64,000 nt of DNA from Clostridium bovifaecis (lineage in GTDB: Bacteria; Bacillota; Clostridia; Clostridiales; Clostridiaceae): assembly GCA_009738435.1 (NCBI GenBank), contig CP046522.1, forward strand, positions 3,131,249 through 3,195,248, in the 5' to 3' direction. Below, in pieces: positions 40,557-49,444 of this stretch. The position numbers were made by a program, and so were the translations under genes. The notes below the pieces were generated by a model. That model was not told the DNA's origin, ran no database searches, and saw only the letters and a program-made list of their open reading frames with translations. The stretch's first letter is position 1; every line of letters begins with the position of its first letter.

Positions 40557-40997
40557 ATGTTTGATATGATACCTTTTAGACGAAGTAAATTAACTAGAAG
40601 AGAGGATTTTCTTTCACCATTTTTTAAAAACTTCTTTGATGATGATTTCTTTACTGCACTAACTAATATGCAAGGAAGCTTTAAAGTTGATTTAAAAGAA
40701 ACTGAAGAAGATTACCTGGTAGAAGCAGATTTGCCTGGAATTAGCAAGGAGTCTATAGATATAGATTTTGATAACAACTATTTAGTCATAACCGCAAAAC
40801 GTGATGACTCTGTAGAAGATAAAAAAGAAAACTATGTTAGACGCGAAAGACACTATGGAGAACTTAAAAGAAGTTTTTATATAGATAATGTAGATGAAAG
40901 CAAGATTACAGCTTCCTTTAACGATGGTGTTTTAAAAGTCACTCTTCCAAAGTTAAGCAAAGGAAATGAAAAAAGAAGAAAAATCGATATTCAATAA
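40557..40997 (+). CDS. Small heat shock protein, Hsp20/alpha-crystallin family
   Basis: A 147-residue holdase chaperone similar to clostridial Hsp18. The alpha-crystallin domain spans residues 40-135, including DLKETEEDYLVEADLPGISKESIDI and the terminal FNDGVLKVTLPK signature. The start at 40557 has TTGGAGGG seven bases upstream; an earlier TTG lies in that region and is rejected. It is transcribed away from the T-box unit. I see no CIRCE or other heat-shock operator nearby. Confidence 0.93.
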   Translation: MFDMIPFRRSKLTRREDFLSPFFKNFFDDDFFTALTNMQGSFKVDLKETEEDYLVEADLPGISKESIDIDFDNNYLVITAKRDDSVEDKKENYVRRERHYGELKRSFYIDNVDESKITASFNDGVLKVTLPKLSKGNEKRRKIDIQ

Positions 40998-41004
40998 AAA
41001 CAAA

Positions 41005-41029
41005 GGCGCAACTCTCTAAAGGTTGCGCC
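41005..41029. terminator. Hairpin between hsp18 and the permease remnant
   Basis: ggcgcaac / gttgcgcc with a 9-base loop. The T-rich tract is on the minus-strand side, so it mainly terminates leftward transcription of the permease remnant. It could still act as a stem behind hsp18. Confidence 0.65.
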
Positions 41030-41030
41030 A

Positions 41031-41483
41031 AATGCTCCAATAGTAACAGAACTTACTAATTCAATACCAGTAAGATTCCCCCCCACTTGTGTTATAATTG
41101 TAGTTATTGTAGGAATAAGTGAAGGCATAACAACAGCTGTTACAGAACTAAATATTTACAGAAGACCTGCTGCCATTGATAGTATAATAGGAGCAGTATT
41201 CTCTGTCATTAGCTTAGCAAGTCCTTTTGCAAGCAAATCAATACCACCCAGTTGAATTACAACATTAATAAGAACACTAACTCCAGATAGCATAACTAAA
41301 CCACAGGGCATATTAGCAATTGCTTTTTTTTCATTAGCACCTAGTAATATAAGTAAAGTGGAAAGCAGAGTGGCGCATAACCCTACATTAACTTTTAGAA
41401 TAATAACTGAAATAATCATTATTATTGAAGCTAAAGTTTGAATTTGCTTTTTATTAAACTTAGATATATCATGATATCCCCAT
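41031..41483 (-). pseudogene. Remnant of an anion/dicarboxylate permease
   Basis: An ATG at 41483 behind GGAGGATT opens a frame that stops after four codons. Another frame then reads DISKFNKKQIQTLAS and continues through a hydrophobic segment, ANMPCGLVMLSGVSVLINVV. After a further shift near 41155 the sense resumes with SSVTAVVMPSLIPTITTI. The order resembles the C-terminal half of MatC/SLC13-like carriers. The gene has lost its N-terminal half and carries at least two frame breaks, so it is not functional. Confidence 0.65.
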
Positions 41484-41599
41484 AGTTAATCCTCCTCTAA
41501 TCAAATTAATACTTAAACAGATTTATCTACAGCCTATATACAACCCACTCTGTTTAGTTCTGCAAGAGACATAAGATATAAGGTTTAGTAAAAGTAAAA

Positions 41600-41622
41600 G
41601 TGCAACTGTCTAAAAGTCGCAC
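41600..41622 (-). terminator. Terminator of nadD
   Basis: GTGCGACT / AGTTGCAC-type stem on the minus strand, with one mismatch and a T-rich tail. It overlaps the nadD stop. Confidence 0.6.
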
Positions 41623-42215
41623 CTATATAAACCATTATTCATTATAAAGTTATACACCTTTACTGGCAGTAGTTTTTCTACACTTTCACCTTTTTTTATC
41701 TTTTCCCTGATTTCAGTGGAAGATGTAGGGAAAATATTAGATTTACAAATGTTCGTTTTAGTACCACATTCTTTTAGGGATTTTTCTAGGTTTAAAATTT
41801 CTTCGAGTTCATAGTAATTTCTAGGGACAGTACATAAAACTGCCATCTTCTTTATCTCGTCAAAGCCCCTCCAAAATCCTACCTTCTTGAACATATCAGA
41901 GCCTAATAGCAAGAATAATTCACTATCTTTATATATATAGGAAATTTCCTTCAAGGTATCCACCGTGTAGTTTGTGCTATTAGTCTTAATCTCCATGTCT
42001 GAAACTTCAAACTTATCAAATCCTTCACATGCAAGGCAACATAATTTGTATCTAATTTCCCTATCCACCATAGTATAGTTTTGTTTATGTGGTGGAATAT
42101 TCGCTGGAATGAAGATTACCTTATCTAAATTCAACTGTCTTAATAACTGCATTGCCAGATTAATATGTCCATTATGAATTGGGTTAAAACTTCCTCCACA
42201 TATTCCTATCCTCAA
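41610..42215 (-). CDS. nadD: Nicotinate-nucleotide adenylyltransferase
   Basis: A 201-residue nucleotidyltransferase making NaAD from NaMN and ATP. GGSFNPIHNGHINLA near the N-terminus gives the HxGH site, LGSDMFKKVGFWRG follows, and SSTEIREKIKKGES is the C-terminal ISSTxIR-type motif. Here it is alone, not with obg, rnhB or rsfS, which is unusual for clostridia. An additional or relocated copy cannot be excluded. NaAD is also the known precursor of the nickel-pincer cofactor; see the gene train at 43-52 kb. Confidence 0.9.
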   Translation of the reverse strand: MRIGICGGSFNPIHNGHINLAMQLLRQLNLDKVIFIPANIPPHKQNYTMVDREIRYKLCCLACEGFDKFEVSDMEIKTNSTNYTVDTLKEISYIYKDSELFLLLGSDMFKKVGFWRGFDEIKKMAVLCTVPRNYYELEEILNLEKSLKECGTKTNICKSNIFPTSSTEIREKIKKGESVEKLLPVKVYNFIMNNGLYRCDF

Positions 42216-42283
42216 GATTATCCCTCTTTTTTTATTATAATATTTTATAACTAAATAAATTGATAATTAGATTATAAGAAGTT

Positions 42284-43317
42284 TCACTAGTGTTTAAATA
42301 ATGGATTCAGACTCCTATTGACAATAATTCTATGTAATAAGTTTCTATTTCCACCATCAATATATAAATGAAAATAGCCAGCAACCTTGCTTTAATATAA
42401 TTACCACTAACCATAAAAAGCAAGAAAGGTGCTGACTATCTATGGGTAATTATATCACTATTTTTGAAAAATTATTAGATATTATTAATTGGAACACTTT
42501 GAAAAAATCTGCGTATAAGTTAGATGTTAACTATAGTATTGCATAAATCATTTAAAAACCCTTCTATATTTTCATTTAGCGAAGCTAGATAGCTTAAGTA
42601 CAACTAATAGATTCTTCAACTATAAGTATGGCTAAAACTTATTTTCAATGGGCAGAATTTCGTTCTACAAAAGCAGGAATAAAGCTTCATACAAAATTCA
42701 ACTTAAACAAAGGAGTTCCAGAGCTTATAGTTATATCTAATGCTAAACCACATGATAGAACTAAAATGAAAGAACTTATTACAAAAGATAACTGCATATA
42801 TATTTTTGATAAAGGCTATGTCGACTACAAAGTATTTGATGAACTCAATAGCAAAGGAATACATTTTATAACTAGATTAAAAGATAATGCAGCTATAAAT
42901 GAAGTAACCAACCTTGAAATTACTTACTCAGAAAGCACTCTGCTAGATGACTCTATAAATATTATTGAAGATGTTATCTGTTATGTAGGCACTAAAGATA
43001 TCAATATGCCAGAAAAACAGTATAGGGTCACAGTAATTGATTCTGAAGGTCGAGTACTGACTTTTGAAAATGAAGAGATTAATAGAACATTCACTTACAA
43101 AACTAGTAGATGATAGATTGTTTTCTTGGGGGAAGTGGCTAGGTAGTTAACAATAGTAAAGTCCATATATTCCCTTGCAAGCTATCGCTTTGAAGGCAAG
43201 TCTGCCCTTAGGTAATGAATATTACTCCATATTAGTTTAATTAAAGAAACTTATTATGAAAAATAACTACAATACAAATGTCAATGGAAATATTTTTTAA
43301 TAATTAAACACTAGTGA
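42284..43317. mobile_element. Decayed IS4-like insertion sequence with terminal repeats and target duplication
   Basis: The ends are perfect 14-bp inverted repeats, tcactagtgtttaa (42284-42297) and ttaaacactagtga (43304-43317). Subterminal blocks (attgaca, taataagtttc) are also inverted. A 7-bp direct repeat AGAAGTT flanks the element at 42277-42283 and 43318-43324. Inside, just before the transposase start, a long imperfect hairpin (42378-42438) could shield the ribosome site. The length of 1034 bp is short for IS4-like elements, so internal deletion is likely. Confidence 0.75.
42442..43113 (+). pseudogene. IS4-family (DDE) transposase, frameshifted and deleted
   Basis: The first 34 codons (MGNYITIFEKLLDIINWN...) resemble the N-terminus of IS4-type transposases and then stop. 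After missing sequence, the DDE core appears as IDSSTISMAKTYFQWAEFRS, VPELIVISNAKPHDRTKM and IFDKGYVDYKVFDELNSKGIHFITRLKDNA, which contain catalytic acidic residues. The C-terminus ends early at 43113. It cannot encode an active enzyme. Confidence 0.8.
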
Positions 43318-43352
43318 AGAAGTTTATACTAAAACTACCATATTAGAATCCA

Positions 43353-44603
43353 CTATTTAGCTTGGTCAAAATCCTTTTTTTCTACTATAAGAGATATTAT
43401 AACACCAACAAGAAGTGCCCAGAATGCTGAACCAATTTTAAGTATTGAAATACCACTCATAGCAATCACTAACGCTGCAAATGCTCCCATCTTGCATTTA
43501 CTTGAAGCAAATGCATCCTTAAATGAACTTATTAAAACACTTATCATAGCTAATCCTGCAAGTATATTTATTAAAGCTGATGGAAGTGCTTGTACGAAAG
43601 CCATTGTTATACTTGAAAACAAACCAAATGCTATAAAGCAAAAACCGTTTACTATAGCTGCAGTATATCTCTTTTCCTTTACACCTGCATCTTCTGATGA
43701 ACATATTGCTGTCATTGGGCCAGCAATATTTGCATTATGTGCACCAACAAGTCCACTTAACATTCCACCTATTCCACTTATAATTGTCATTGAATTAACT
43801 GGTGGTTCATAATCTTGAGCATATAAAACACCTATAGCTTGAGCATTTTCTGCACCTACAACAAGAGCTGCAAGTGGTACTGAAACAGATAAAATTGTAC
43901 TAATATTAAAGCTTGGAGTAACTATTTGTGGAGCAATATAAGTTAAACCTTCCGATGCAAACTTAAGATCACCAGTAATAATTGTAGTAACTATTCCTAA
44001 AATTAAAGCTCCTAAAATTGGAGGGAATTTTTTTATAATTTTAGGTATTATAAAGTATCCTATTAGTGCTGCTCCTCCAATGATTGGCGCATCTTTAGTA
44101 GATGTAACAATTCCTGTTCCAAAACGAATCATAGCACCTGCTATCATTCCCATTACAATAGGAAGTGGCAGCCATTTCATAACCTTTCCCATGACCCCTG
44201 TAACTCCAAGAAGTAAATCAATAAGGCCAGCAATCATAAACGCAGCAGCTGCTTCCTGGAATGAAAATCCTGCTAGAGAAGTAGCCAGCATAGCTGCTCC
44301 AGGTATAGAGAAAGCTCCTACGATTGGTTTCTTATAGTAAGCTCCCATAATTAAGCTTATTAAACCACCGAAAACATAAATACCAAATAACCAAGAAACA
44401 GTTTGCTCTGTCGTAAATCCAACAGTCTTTGCTGCATTTATTGTAACTAGGGCTGGGCCAGTGCAGCCAAATATGGCTGCAATTACACCAGCAGTAGCAG
44501 ATTTTGCACTTACGTCTTTTGTAAAACTTTTAATACCAGCTCTAAAACCAGTACCTTTTTCAATAAGACCCTTTTTTTTAGTTACTACAGATGTTTCCAT
44601 CAT
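43353..44603 (-). CDS. BenE-type benzoate:H+ symporter family carrier
   Basis: A 416-residue membrane protein with about 12 helices and BenE family blocks: ATAGVIAAIFGCTGPALVTINAA, GAFSIPGAAMLATSLAGFSFQEAAAAFM and GAENAQAIGVLYAQDYEPPVN. Aerobic relatives import benzoate. Here it ends the IclR-led train, so it probably imports the starting compound of that pathway, which may or may not be aromatic. GGGGGAG precedes the tandem ATG ATG. Confident as a family call, weak as to substrate. Confidence 0.85.
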   Translation of the reverse strand: MMETSVVTKKKGLIEKGTGFRAGIKSFTKDVSAKSATAGVIAAIFGCTGPALVTINAAKTVGFTTEQTVSWLFGIYVFGGLISLIMGAYYKKPIVGAFSIPGAAMLATSLAGFSFQEAAAAFMIAGLIDLLLGVTGVMGKVMKWLPLPIVMGMIAGAMIRFGTGIVTSTKDAPIIGGAALIGYFIIPKIIKKFPPILGALILGIVTTIITGDLKFASEGLTYIAPQIVTPSFNISTILSVSVPLAALVVGAENAQAIGVLYAQDYEPPVNSMTIISGIGGMLSGLVGAHNANIAGPMTAICSSEDAGVKEKRYTAAIVNGFCFIAFGLFSSITMAFVQALPSALINILAGLAMISVLISSFKDAFASSKCKMGAFAALVIAMSGISILKIGSAFWALLVGVIISLIVEKKDFDQAK

Positions 44604-44620
44604 TTACTCCCCCTAAAATA

Positions 44621-46084
44621 TTACTTATTAGATTTTTGTAATTTTTCTAATATCGAAATATCCACGCCTCTTTGTTTGAACCACTTAGGCAATAGTTCTT
44701 CATCAACCTTCTTGCTGATAGCTGGCGCCTTCTCTATTAATAGTTTTGCAAGGGATTCACTTACATTAAGACCAGCCATAGCTCCGTCAAATATGATAAC
44801 CTTGTCTGTTCCTGTAGTCTTATAAGCAAAGTTCATTGCGGCTTCAGCAGTCTTAACTGTAACAGCATGATCCATATATTGCATATTTAATGGGTCAGTA
44901 TCAAATAAATCAGCTTGCTCTTGTCCTACAACTACAGTTGGTATGTGTTCAGAGAAGAATGCTGACGGATAACCAAGCCATGCATAGTTGTGAACGCACA
45001 TCTTAATAGCAGGATTTATTTCAGGTATATCGCCAAGAATTGGTTTACCATTTTTAGCATAGAAAGCTTCGGTATACCATGTATATGATGGTAATGGGTT
45101 CTTTTCTAAATCATAAAGATCTGTGTTTGCTCCAAGGAAGTTAGCGTATATAACACCAGCAGCGAAAACATATGGGCCAGGGCAAGGGAAGTCAAGTACT
45201 GCTATACATTCATCTACTTCTCCTAGAAGTGTCATAATTTTACCGTAATATTGGCAGCCTACAAAGGTTGCTCTATCGTTTAATGCATATAAATCGTTAT
45301 CAACATCAACACCTACAACTCCATGAGGTCCAACATTTAAGAATGCTGCAAATGCAAACTTGTTTTGTACATATTCTGACTCAAATATTGCTCTAGCTGT
45401 AAAGTTTGCTGCACGAGGTCCTAAATTTTGATGGTAGGTACTTCTTGTTTCTATACGAGCATAAGACATAGCAAAAGGTTTTACTGCCTTATCAACTTGT
45501 CTATGGAAGTGAACTTCACGTACGTCTGTATGATGAGCATGTATAATCCAATCTGCATCATAGATTTTCTTTAATCCATATAAAGTTCCAATTTCAGTTT
45601 CTATTGCAACACCTTCATCTACTGGTGCTAGTCCAATTGCTTTTCCTTCATAATAAACATCTAATCCATAACGTTTTATATACTCTTCAGTTTCTCTAAA
45701 TCTCATACCAACACCAGCACGAAGTCTAATGTTTTTTGTTCCTGTTCTTTCAATAACTACATCTCTAATAGCTTTTAAAAGCTCTGCATATGGTTCACCA
45801 CCAAGCAATGTGAATCCATGGTGAGAACATAAAACGTTAACACTATGCTCAGGCTTAATCATACTCATATCAACCTTCATAAGTGCATCTTCAGCAGCCT
45901 TACGAACATTTTGTAATGCGTCATCTCCAGCTGGGAAAATTACATCTGGTAAATCAGGAAATAAATCTTTTAATAGTAGTGATACCATTCCTGGCATTTC
46001 TGCAACACGAGTCTTTACAAGAGATGGGTCAATACCATATTGCGATGGTTTAGGTGCTATTGGTTTTATTGGTTTACGCATCAT
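44621..46084 (-). CDS. LarA-like (lactate racemase superfamily) protein, function unknown
   Basis: A 487-residue soluble protein. From about residue 78 it can be laid against LarA: EHSVNVLCSHHG, NIRLRAGVGMRFRETEEYIKR, YDADWIIHAHHT and EVHFH. It keeps the order and spacing His192-x9-Lys202-x15-His218 that in LarA (His174, Lys184, His200) serves catalysis and holds the nickel-pincer nucleotide. LarA His108 corresponds roughly to Arg128, so the chemistry may differ from racemisation. Start 46084 (ATG ATG) has GGAGGAG upstream and overlaps the ferredoxin gene by 11 bases. Comparison is from memory; treat as a hypothesis. Confidence 0.55.
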   Translation of the reverse strand: MMRKPIKPIAPKPSQYGIDPSLVKTRVAEMPGMVSLLLKDLFPDLPDVIFPAGDDALQNVRKAAEDALMKVDMSMIKPEHSVNVLCSHHGFTLLGGEPYAELLKAIRDVVIERTGTKNIRLRAGVGMRFRETEEYIKRYGLDVYYEGKAIGLAPVDEGVAIETEIGTLYGLKKIYDADWIIHAHHTDVREVHFHRQVDKAVKPFAMSYARIETRSTYHQNLGPRAANFTARAIFESEYVQNKFAFAAFLNVGPHGVVGVDVDNDLYALNDRATFVGCQYYGKIMTLLGEVDECIAVLDFPCPGPYVFAAGVIYANFLGANTDLYDLEKNPLPSYTWYTEAFYAKNGKPILGDIPEINPAIKMCVHNYAWLGYPSAFFSEHIPTVVVGQEQADLFDTDPLNMQYMDHAVTVKTAEAAMNFAYKTTGTDKVIIFDGAMAGLNVSESLAKLLIEKAPAISKKVDEELLPKWFKQRGVDISILEKLQKSNK

Positions 46085-46700
46085 GATTTTCTCCTCCTTC
46101 ACATCTTGTATGAACTATCTTATCTAAAAGCTCTTTATCCTCTTCAAAGTAGAAGCCCCTACTGCTATATTTCTTTACAACTTCTTCTGGTAAATCCCAT
46201 GCTGTCGGAGTTACTCCATACCATTGCCATCCTTTTTCATTTCTTACTAGTTCATGTCCAGCAGCCTGTAAACTTCTTAAAATAGGTTGAATACATTCAA
46301 TTGTGCATCCTGTTCTAGCACCTGTCATAGCCGAAACATCCTCTGGTGTTTTAGCTCCGTCTAATATGGCTGCAGCAACTTCCTCTGCTCTTGTTCCAAT
46401 ACAATAACATATAACTTGCTCTGGATTTAAATGGGCCTTTTCACAAAGTTCTCTAATTTCTTCTTGATTAAACTTTGAAGTGTCTATACCAACTTCGAAT
46501 GGAACATCACGTTTTACCATTTCTATTGCATGGAATGGACAACGTTGTTCGCAGTTTGCACAGCCCATACAATGGTCAGTGTCTACTACTGCTTTTTTGT
46601 TCTCAACCTTAATCGTAAATACTGGACATACTTTTTCACAAGTTTTACAACCTGTACATTTGTCTAAGTTGACATTTGATACGATGGTTACTTTTTTCAT
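46074..46700 (-). CDS. Ferredoxin with two 4Fe-4S motifs and a BFD-like 2Fe-2S domain
   Basis: A 208-residue iron-sulfur protein. Residues 14-60 hold two CxxCxxCxxxCP motifs (CTGCKTCEKVCP, CMGCANCEQRCP). Around residues 96-145 a BFD-like domain has CYC and TGCTIEC, the usual four-Cys 2Fe-2S arrangement. The C-terminus (GWQWYGVTPTAWDLPEE) is specific to this type. It is an electron carrier, probably for a redox step in the surrounding pathway. No oxidoreductase partner is encoded next to it. AAGGAGG precedes the start; translationally coupled to the LarA-like gene. Confidence 0.88.
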   Translation of the reverse strand: MKKVTIVSNVNLDKCTGCKTCEKVCPVFTIKVENKKAVVDTDHCMGCANCEQRCPFHAIEMVKRDVPFEVGIDTSKFNQEEIRELCEKAHLNPEQVICYCIGTRAEEVAAAILDGAKTPEDVSAMTGARTGCTIECIQPILRSLQAAGHELVRNEKGWQWYGVTPTAWDLPEEVVKKYSSRGFYFEEDKELLDKIVHTRCEGGENHDA

Positions 46701-46720
46701 GAAAATACCTCCTTTTTTTG

Positions 46721-47731
46721 CTATTTATTTTGTTGTGACAATGAATATGCCACATCAATAATCATATCTTCTTGTCCTCCAACCATTTTTCTCTTGCCTA
46801 GTTCTACTAAGATGTCTCTTGGATTCAAATTAAATCTTTCTGCTGCTTTGTATGTGTGTAATAAGAAACTTGAGTATACACCAGCATAGCCAAGCATAAG
46901 TGATGGAGTATTTATAACTTGTGGTCTTTGCATTATTGGCTCTACTATTTCTTCTGCCACATCCATTAAACCGTAAAAGTCTACTCCTGTGTCATAACCC
47001 ATTCTATTTAAAACAGCGCATAAAACCTCATTTTGTGTATTTCCAGCTCCTGCACCAAGCCCTCTGCAAGTAGCATCAATATAGGTAGCTCCTGATTCAA
47101 CAGCAGCAATAGAATTTGCTACAGCTAATCCTAAATTGTTATGAGAATGGAAACCTACTGGCAAGCTTAAGTTTTCTTTTAGTATACTAACTCTTTCCTT
47201 AACGCCATCTGGAGTTAAATAACCTGCTGAATCGGCTAAATTAATATAATCAGCTCCAGCACTTTCAAATATTTTTGCTTGCTCTAATATCTTTTCAGGG
47301 CTTCCCATATGGCTCATCATTAAAAAGCCTACAGCTGTCATGCCTATTTTTTTAGCATGTTCTATATGTTGAATTCCTACATCCGCTTCTGTTACGTGTG
47401 TTGCAACTCTAACCACTGAAGCTCCATTTCTATGTGCTTCCTCTAAGTCTTGAATTGTTCCTATTCCAGGGATTAGCAAAACTCCTAGCTTTGCATTTTT
47501 CACAACTTTATTTGCACTCTTTATCAAATCCATTTCAGGGTATTTTGAAAATCCATAATTAACAGATGATCCTGCAATACCATCTCCATGGCTTACTTCA
47601 ATTATGCTGACACCTACTTTATCAAGCCCGCCAGCAACCTTTTCTACTTGTTCAGGTGAGAAGCTATGACTTACAGCATGACTACCATCACGCAAAGTCA
47701 TATCTACTATATTAATTTTCTGCTTATTCAT
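46721..47731 (-). CDS. 4-hydroxy-2-oxovalerate aldolase
   Basis: A 336-residue DmpG-type HMGL-like aldolase that cleaves 4-hydroxy-2-oxopentanoate to pyruvate and acetaldehyde. Metal and catalytic motifs are VDMTLRDGSHAVSHSF, ADYINLADSAGYLTPDGV, FHSHNNLGLAVANS and DATCRGLGAGAGNTQNE. The C-terminal domain that docks acetaldehyde dehydrogenase is present. It is 19 bp after the dehydrogenase gene, matching the channelled DmpFG complex. It is normally part of catechol meta-cleavage; here it sits in an anaerobe-type gene context. Confidence 0.93.
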   Translation of the reverse strand: MNKQKINIVDMTLRDGSHAVSHSFSPEQVEKVAGGLDKVGVSIIEVSHGDGIAGSSVNYGFSKYPEMDLIKSANKVVKNAKLGVLLIPGIGTIQDLEEAHRNGASVVRVATHVTEADVGIQHIEHAKKIGMTAVGFLMMSHMGSPEKILEQAKIFESAGADYINLADSAGYLTPDGVKERVSILKENLSLPVGFHSHNNLGLAVANSIAAVESGATYIDATCRGLGAGAGNTQNEVLCAVLNRMGYDTGVDFYGLMDVAEEIVEPIMQRPQVINTPSLMLGYAGVYSSFLLHTYKAAERFNLNPRDILVELGKRKMVGGQEDMIIDVAYSLSQQNK

Positions 47732-47750
47732 TATCCTTTTTCCTCCTTAA

Positions 47751-48608
47751 TTAAAGCATATTTGCTGCTGTCTTCTCTGCTGTTGCTATAGCAGCTGAAT
47801 TGATAATATCAAGGTTTCCTGAATATTTAGGTAAAAAGTCTCCAGCACCCTCAACTTGTACTATAACAGTTACCTTATTACCATCAACTATAGGAGGAAC
47901 TCTTAATTGATATCCAGGAACATAGGCTTGAACCTGTGCAACTATATCTTCTACTGATTCCCTTATTAGTTTTTCATTTGGATTTTGTACTATTGCATGT
48001 ATTGTGTTAGCCATCATTACTGGTGGTTCTGCCGGGTTTAAAATTATTATTGCTTTTCCCTTTTTTGCTCCTCCAACAACCTCTAAGGCTTTTGAAGTAG
48101 TCTCTGTAAATTCATCAATATTAGCTCTAGTACCAGGGCCAGCACTTCTTGATGAAAGACTAGCAATTATTTCAACATAATCTGTATTGGCTACCCTATT
48201 TATAGCATAAGCTATTGGAATTGTAGCTTGTCCTCCACATGTTACCATGTTAAAGTTATCAACATGTTGAAGCTTATCCAAGTTAACACATGGTACTACA
48301 TAAGGTCCTACTGCAGCGGGCGTTAAATCAATTGCAATTTTACCTGCAGCTCTTAGTTTTGGTGCATTTGCTGCGTGAGCTTTTGCACTAGTAGCTTCAA
48401 ATACAATTTTTATATCAGGATCTTCTAAAATAGCATCTACCCCTCTAATTGATGTATTAAATCCTAACCCTGCTGCACGTTTAATTCCTTCTGATTCCAT
48501 AATACCTGCCATCATAGACATTTCTAATTTGTTGCTTTTCATAACTTTATACATCAAATCTGTACCTATATTTCCAGGCCCGATGATGCCTACCTTAATC
48601 TTTTCCAT
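47751..48608 (-). CDS. Acetaldehyde dehydrogenase (acetylating), DmpF/MhpF type
   Basis: A 285-residue enzyme oxidising acetaldehyde to acetyl-CoA with NAD+ and CoA. It has an N-terminal Rossmann motif [16 protein letters not shown], the catalytic cysteine in [16 protein letters not shown] and [21 protein letters not shown]. It is slightly shorter than the common length of about 300. The pairing with the aldolase gene implies a complex that passes acetaldehyde directly. GGGAG lies upstream of the ATG. Confidence 0.93.
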   Translation of the reverse strand: MEKIKVGIIGPGNIGTDLMYKVMKSNKLEMSMMAGIMESEGIKRAAGLGFNTSIRGVDAILEDPDIKIVFEATSAKAHAANAPKLRAAGKIAIDLTPAAVGPYVVPCVNLDKLQHVDNFNMVTCGGQATIPIAYAINRVANTDYVEIIASLSSRSAGPGTRANIDEFTETTSKALEVVGGAKKGKAIIILNPAEPPVMMANTIHAIVQNPNEKLIRESVEDIVAQVQAYVPGYQLRVPPIVDGNKVTVIVQVEGAGDFLPKYSGNLDIINSAAIATAEKTAANML

Positions 48609-48649
48609 TGGTGTTCTCCCTTCAGCTAAAATTTTGTGATAATATCATG

Positions 48650-49423
48650 CTATTTAAATTTTACTGTTACGCTTCCCATACCTTGAAAACTAACTGTAAA
48701 AATATCACCTTTTTCTGCTACTTCTGCTGCTGTTACTGCTCCAGCTAGAACTATATTTCCTTCTTCTAGTGCTATTCCAAATTCAGAGAGCTTGTTTGCA
48801 AGCCAAGCAACTGCAGCAGCCGGATTTCCCAAAACTTCAGCCCCAGTACCAGTACTTACAAGTTCACCATTTTTTTCAAGGTTCATACCCACTAATCTCA
48901 TATCTACATTTTCAATAGGGGTCATTTTACTTCCTAGCACAAGCTTAGCACTTGACCCATTGTCTGCGATGGTATCTACCAGCTTAATCTTCCAATCCTT
49001 TATACGGCTATCAACAATTTCAATTGCAGGTACTACATATTCAGTTGCATTATAAACATCTGCTATTGTCACCCCAGGGCCCATTAATCTTTTATTAAGA
49101 CAAAAGGCTAGTTCACCTTCTACCTTTGGTTGAAGTAACTCATCTCTTTTACAAATCTCACCTTCAAGAAGAAGCATTTTGTCAGTTAAATGCCCATAAT
49201 CTGGTTCATTAACTCCTAGTAACTTTTGCATCCCTTTACTAGTAAGGCCAACCTTCATCCCAATAATCTTTTCTCCAGCTTCTTTTCTCCTTAATACGTT
49301 TTCTAACTGAATTGCATAAGCATCTTCAACTGTCATATCAGCATTTTCTGCACTAATAGTGTTTATTTGGTATATCTCTTTCTCAGCTTTATAAAGCTCC
49401 TTCGCTACCTTCTTACAATCCAT
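48650..49423 (-). CDS. 2-keto-4-pentenoate (2-hydroxypenta-2,4-dienoate) hydratase
   Basis: A 257-residue DmpE/MhpD-type enzyme adding water to 2-hydroxypenta-2,4-dienoate to give 4-hydroxy-2-oxopentanoate, the substrate of the aldolase two genes on. Family markers are KIIGMKVGLTSKGMQKLLGV, PKVEGELAFCLNKRL, PAIEIVDSRIKDW, GLVG-like NLEKNGELVSTGTGAEVLGNPAAAVAWLAN in the C-terminal half. Related decarboxylases share this fold, so 4-oxalocrotonate decarboxylase is an alternative. Start after GGAGGGG. Confidence 0.88.
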   Translation of the reverse strand: MDCKKVAKELYKAEKEIYQINTISAENADMTVEDAYAIQLENVLRRKEAGEKIIGMKVGLTSKGMQKLLGVNEPDYGHLTDKMLLLEGEICKRDELLQPKVEGELAFCLNKRLMGPGVTIADVYNATEYVVPAIEIVDSRIKDWKIKLVDTIADNGSSAKLVLGSKMTPIENVDMRLVGMNLEKNGELVSTGTGAEVLGNPAAAVAWLANKLSEFGIALEEGNIVLAGAVTAAEVAEKGDIFTVSFQGMGSVTVKFK

Positions 49424-49444
49424 TATTTGCCCCTCCTAATAAAG

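Noticed and set aside
43492..44337. Open frames opposite the BenE-type gene
   Set aside because: Shadow frames of a membrane-protein gene, without start signals.
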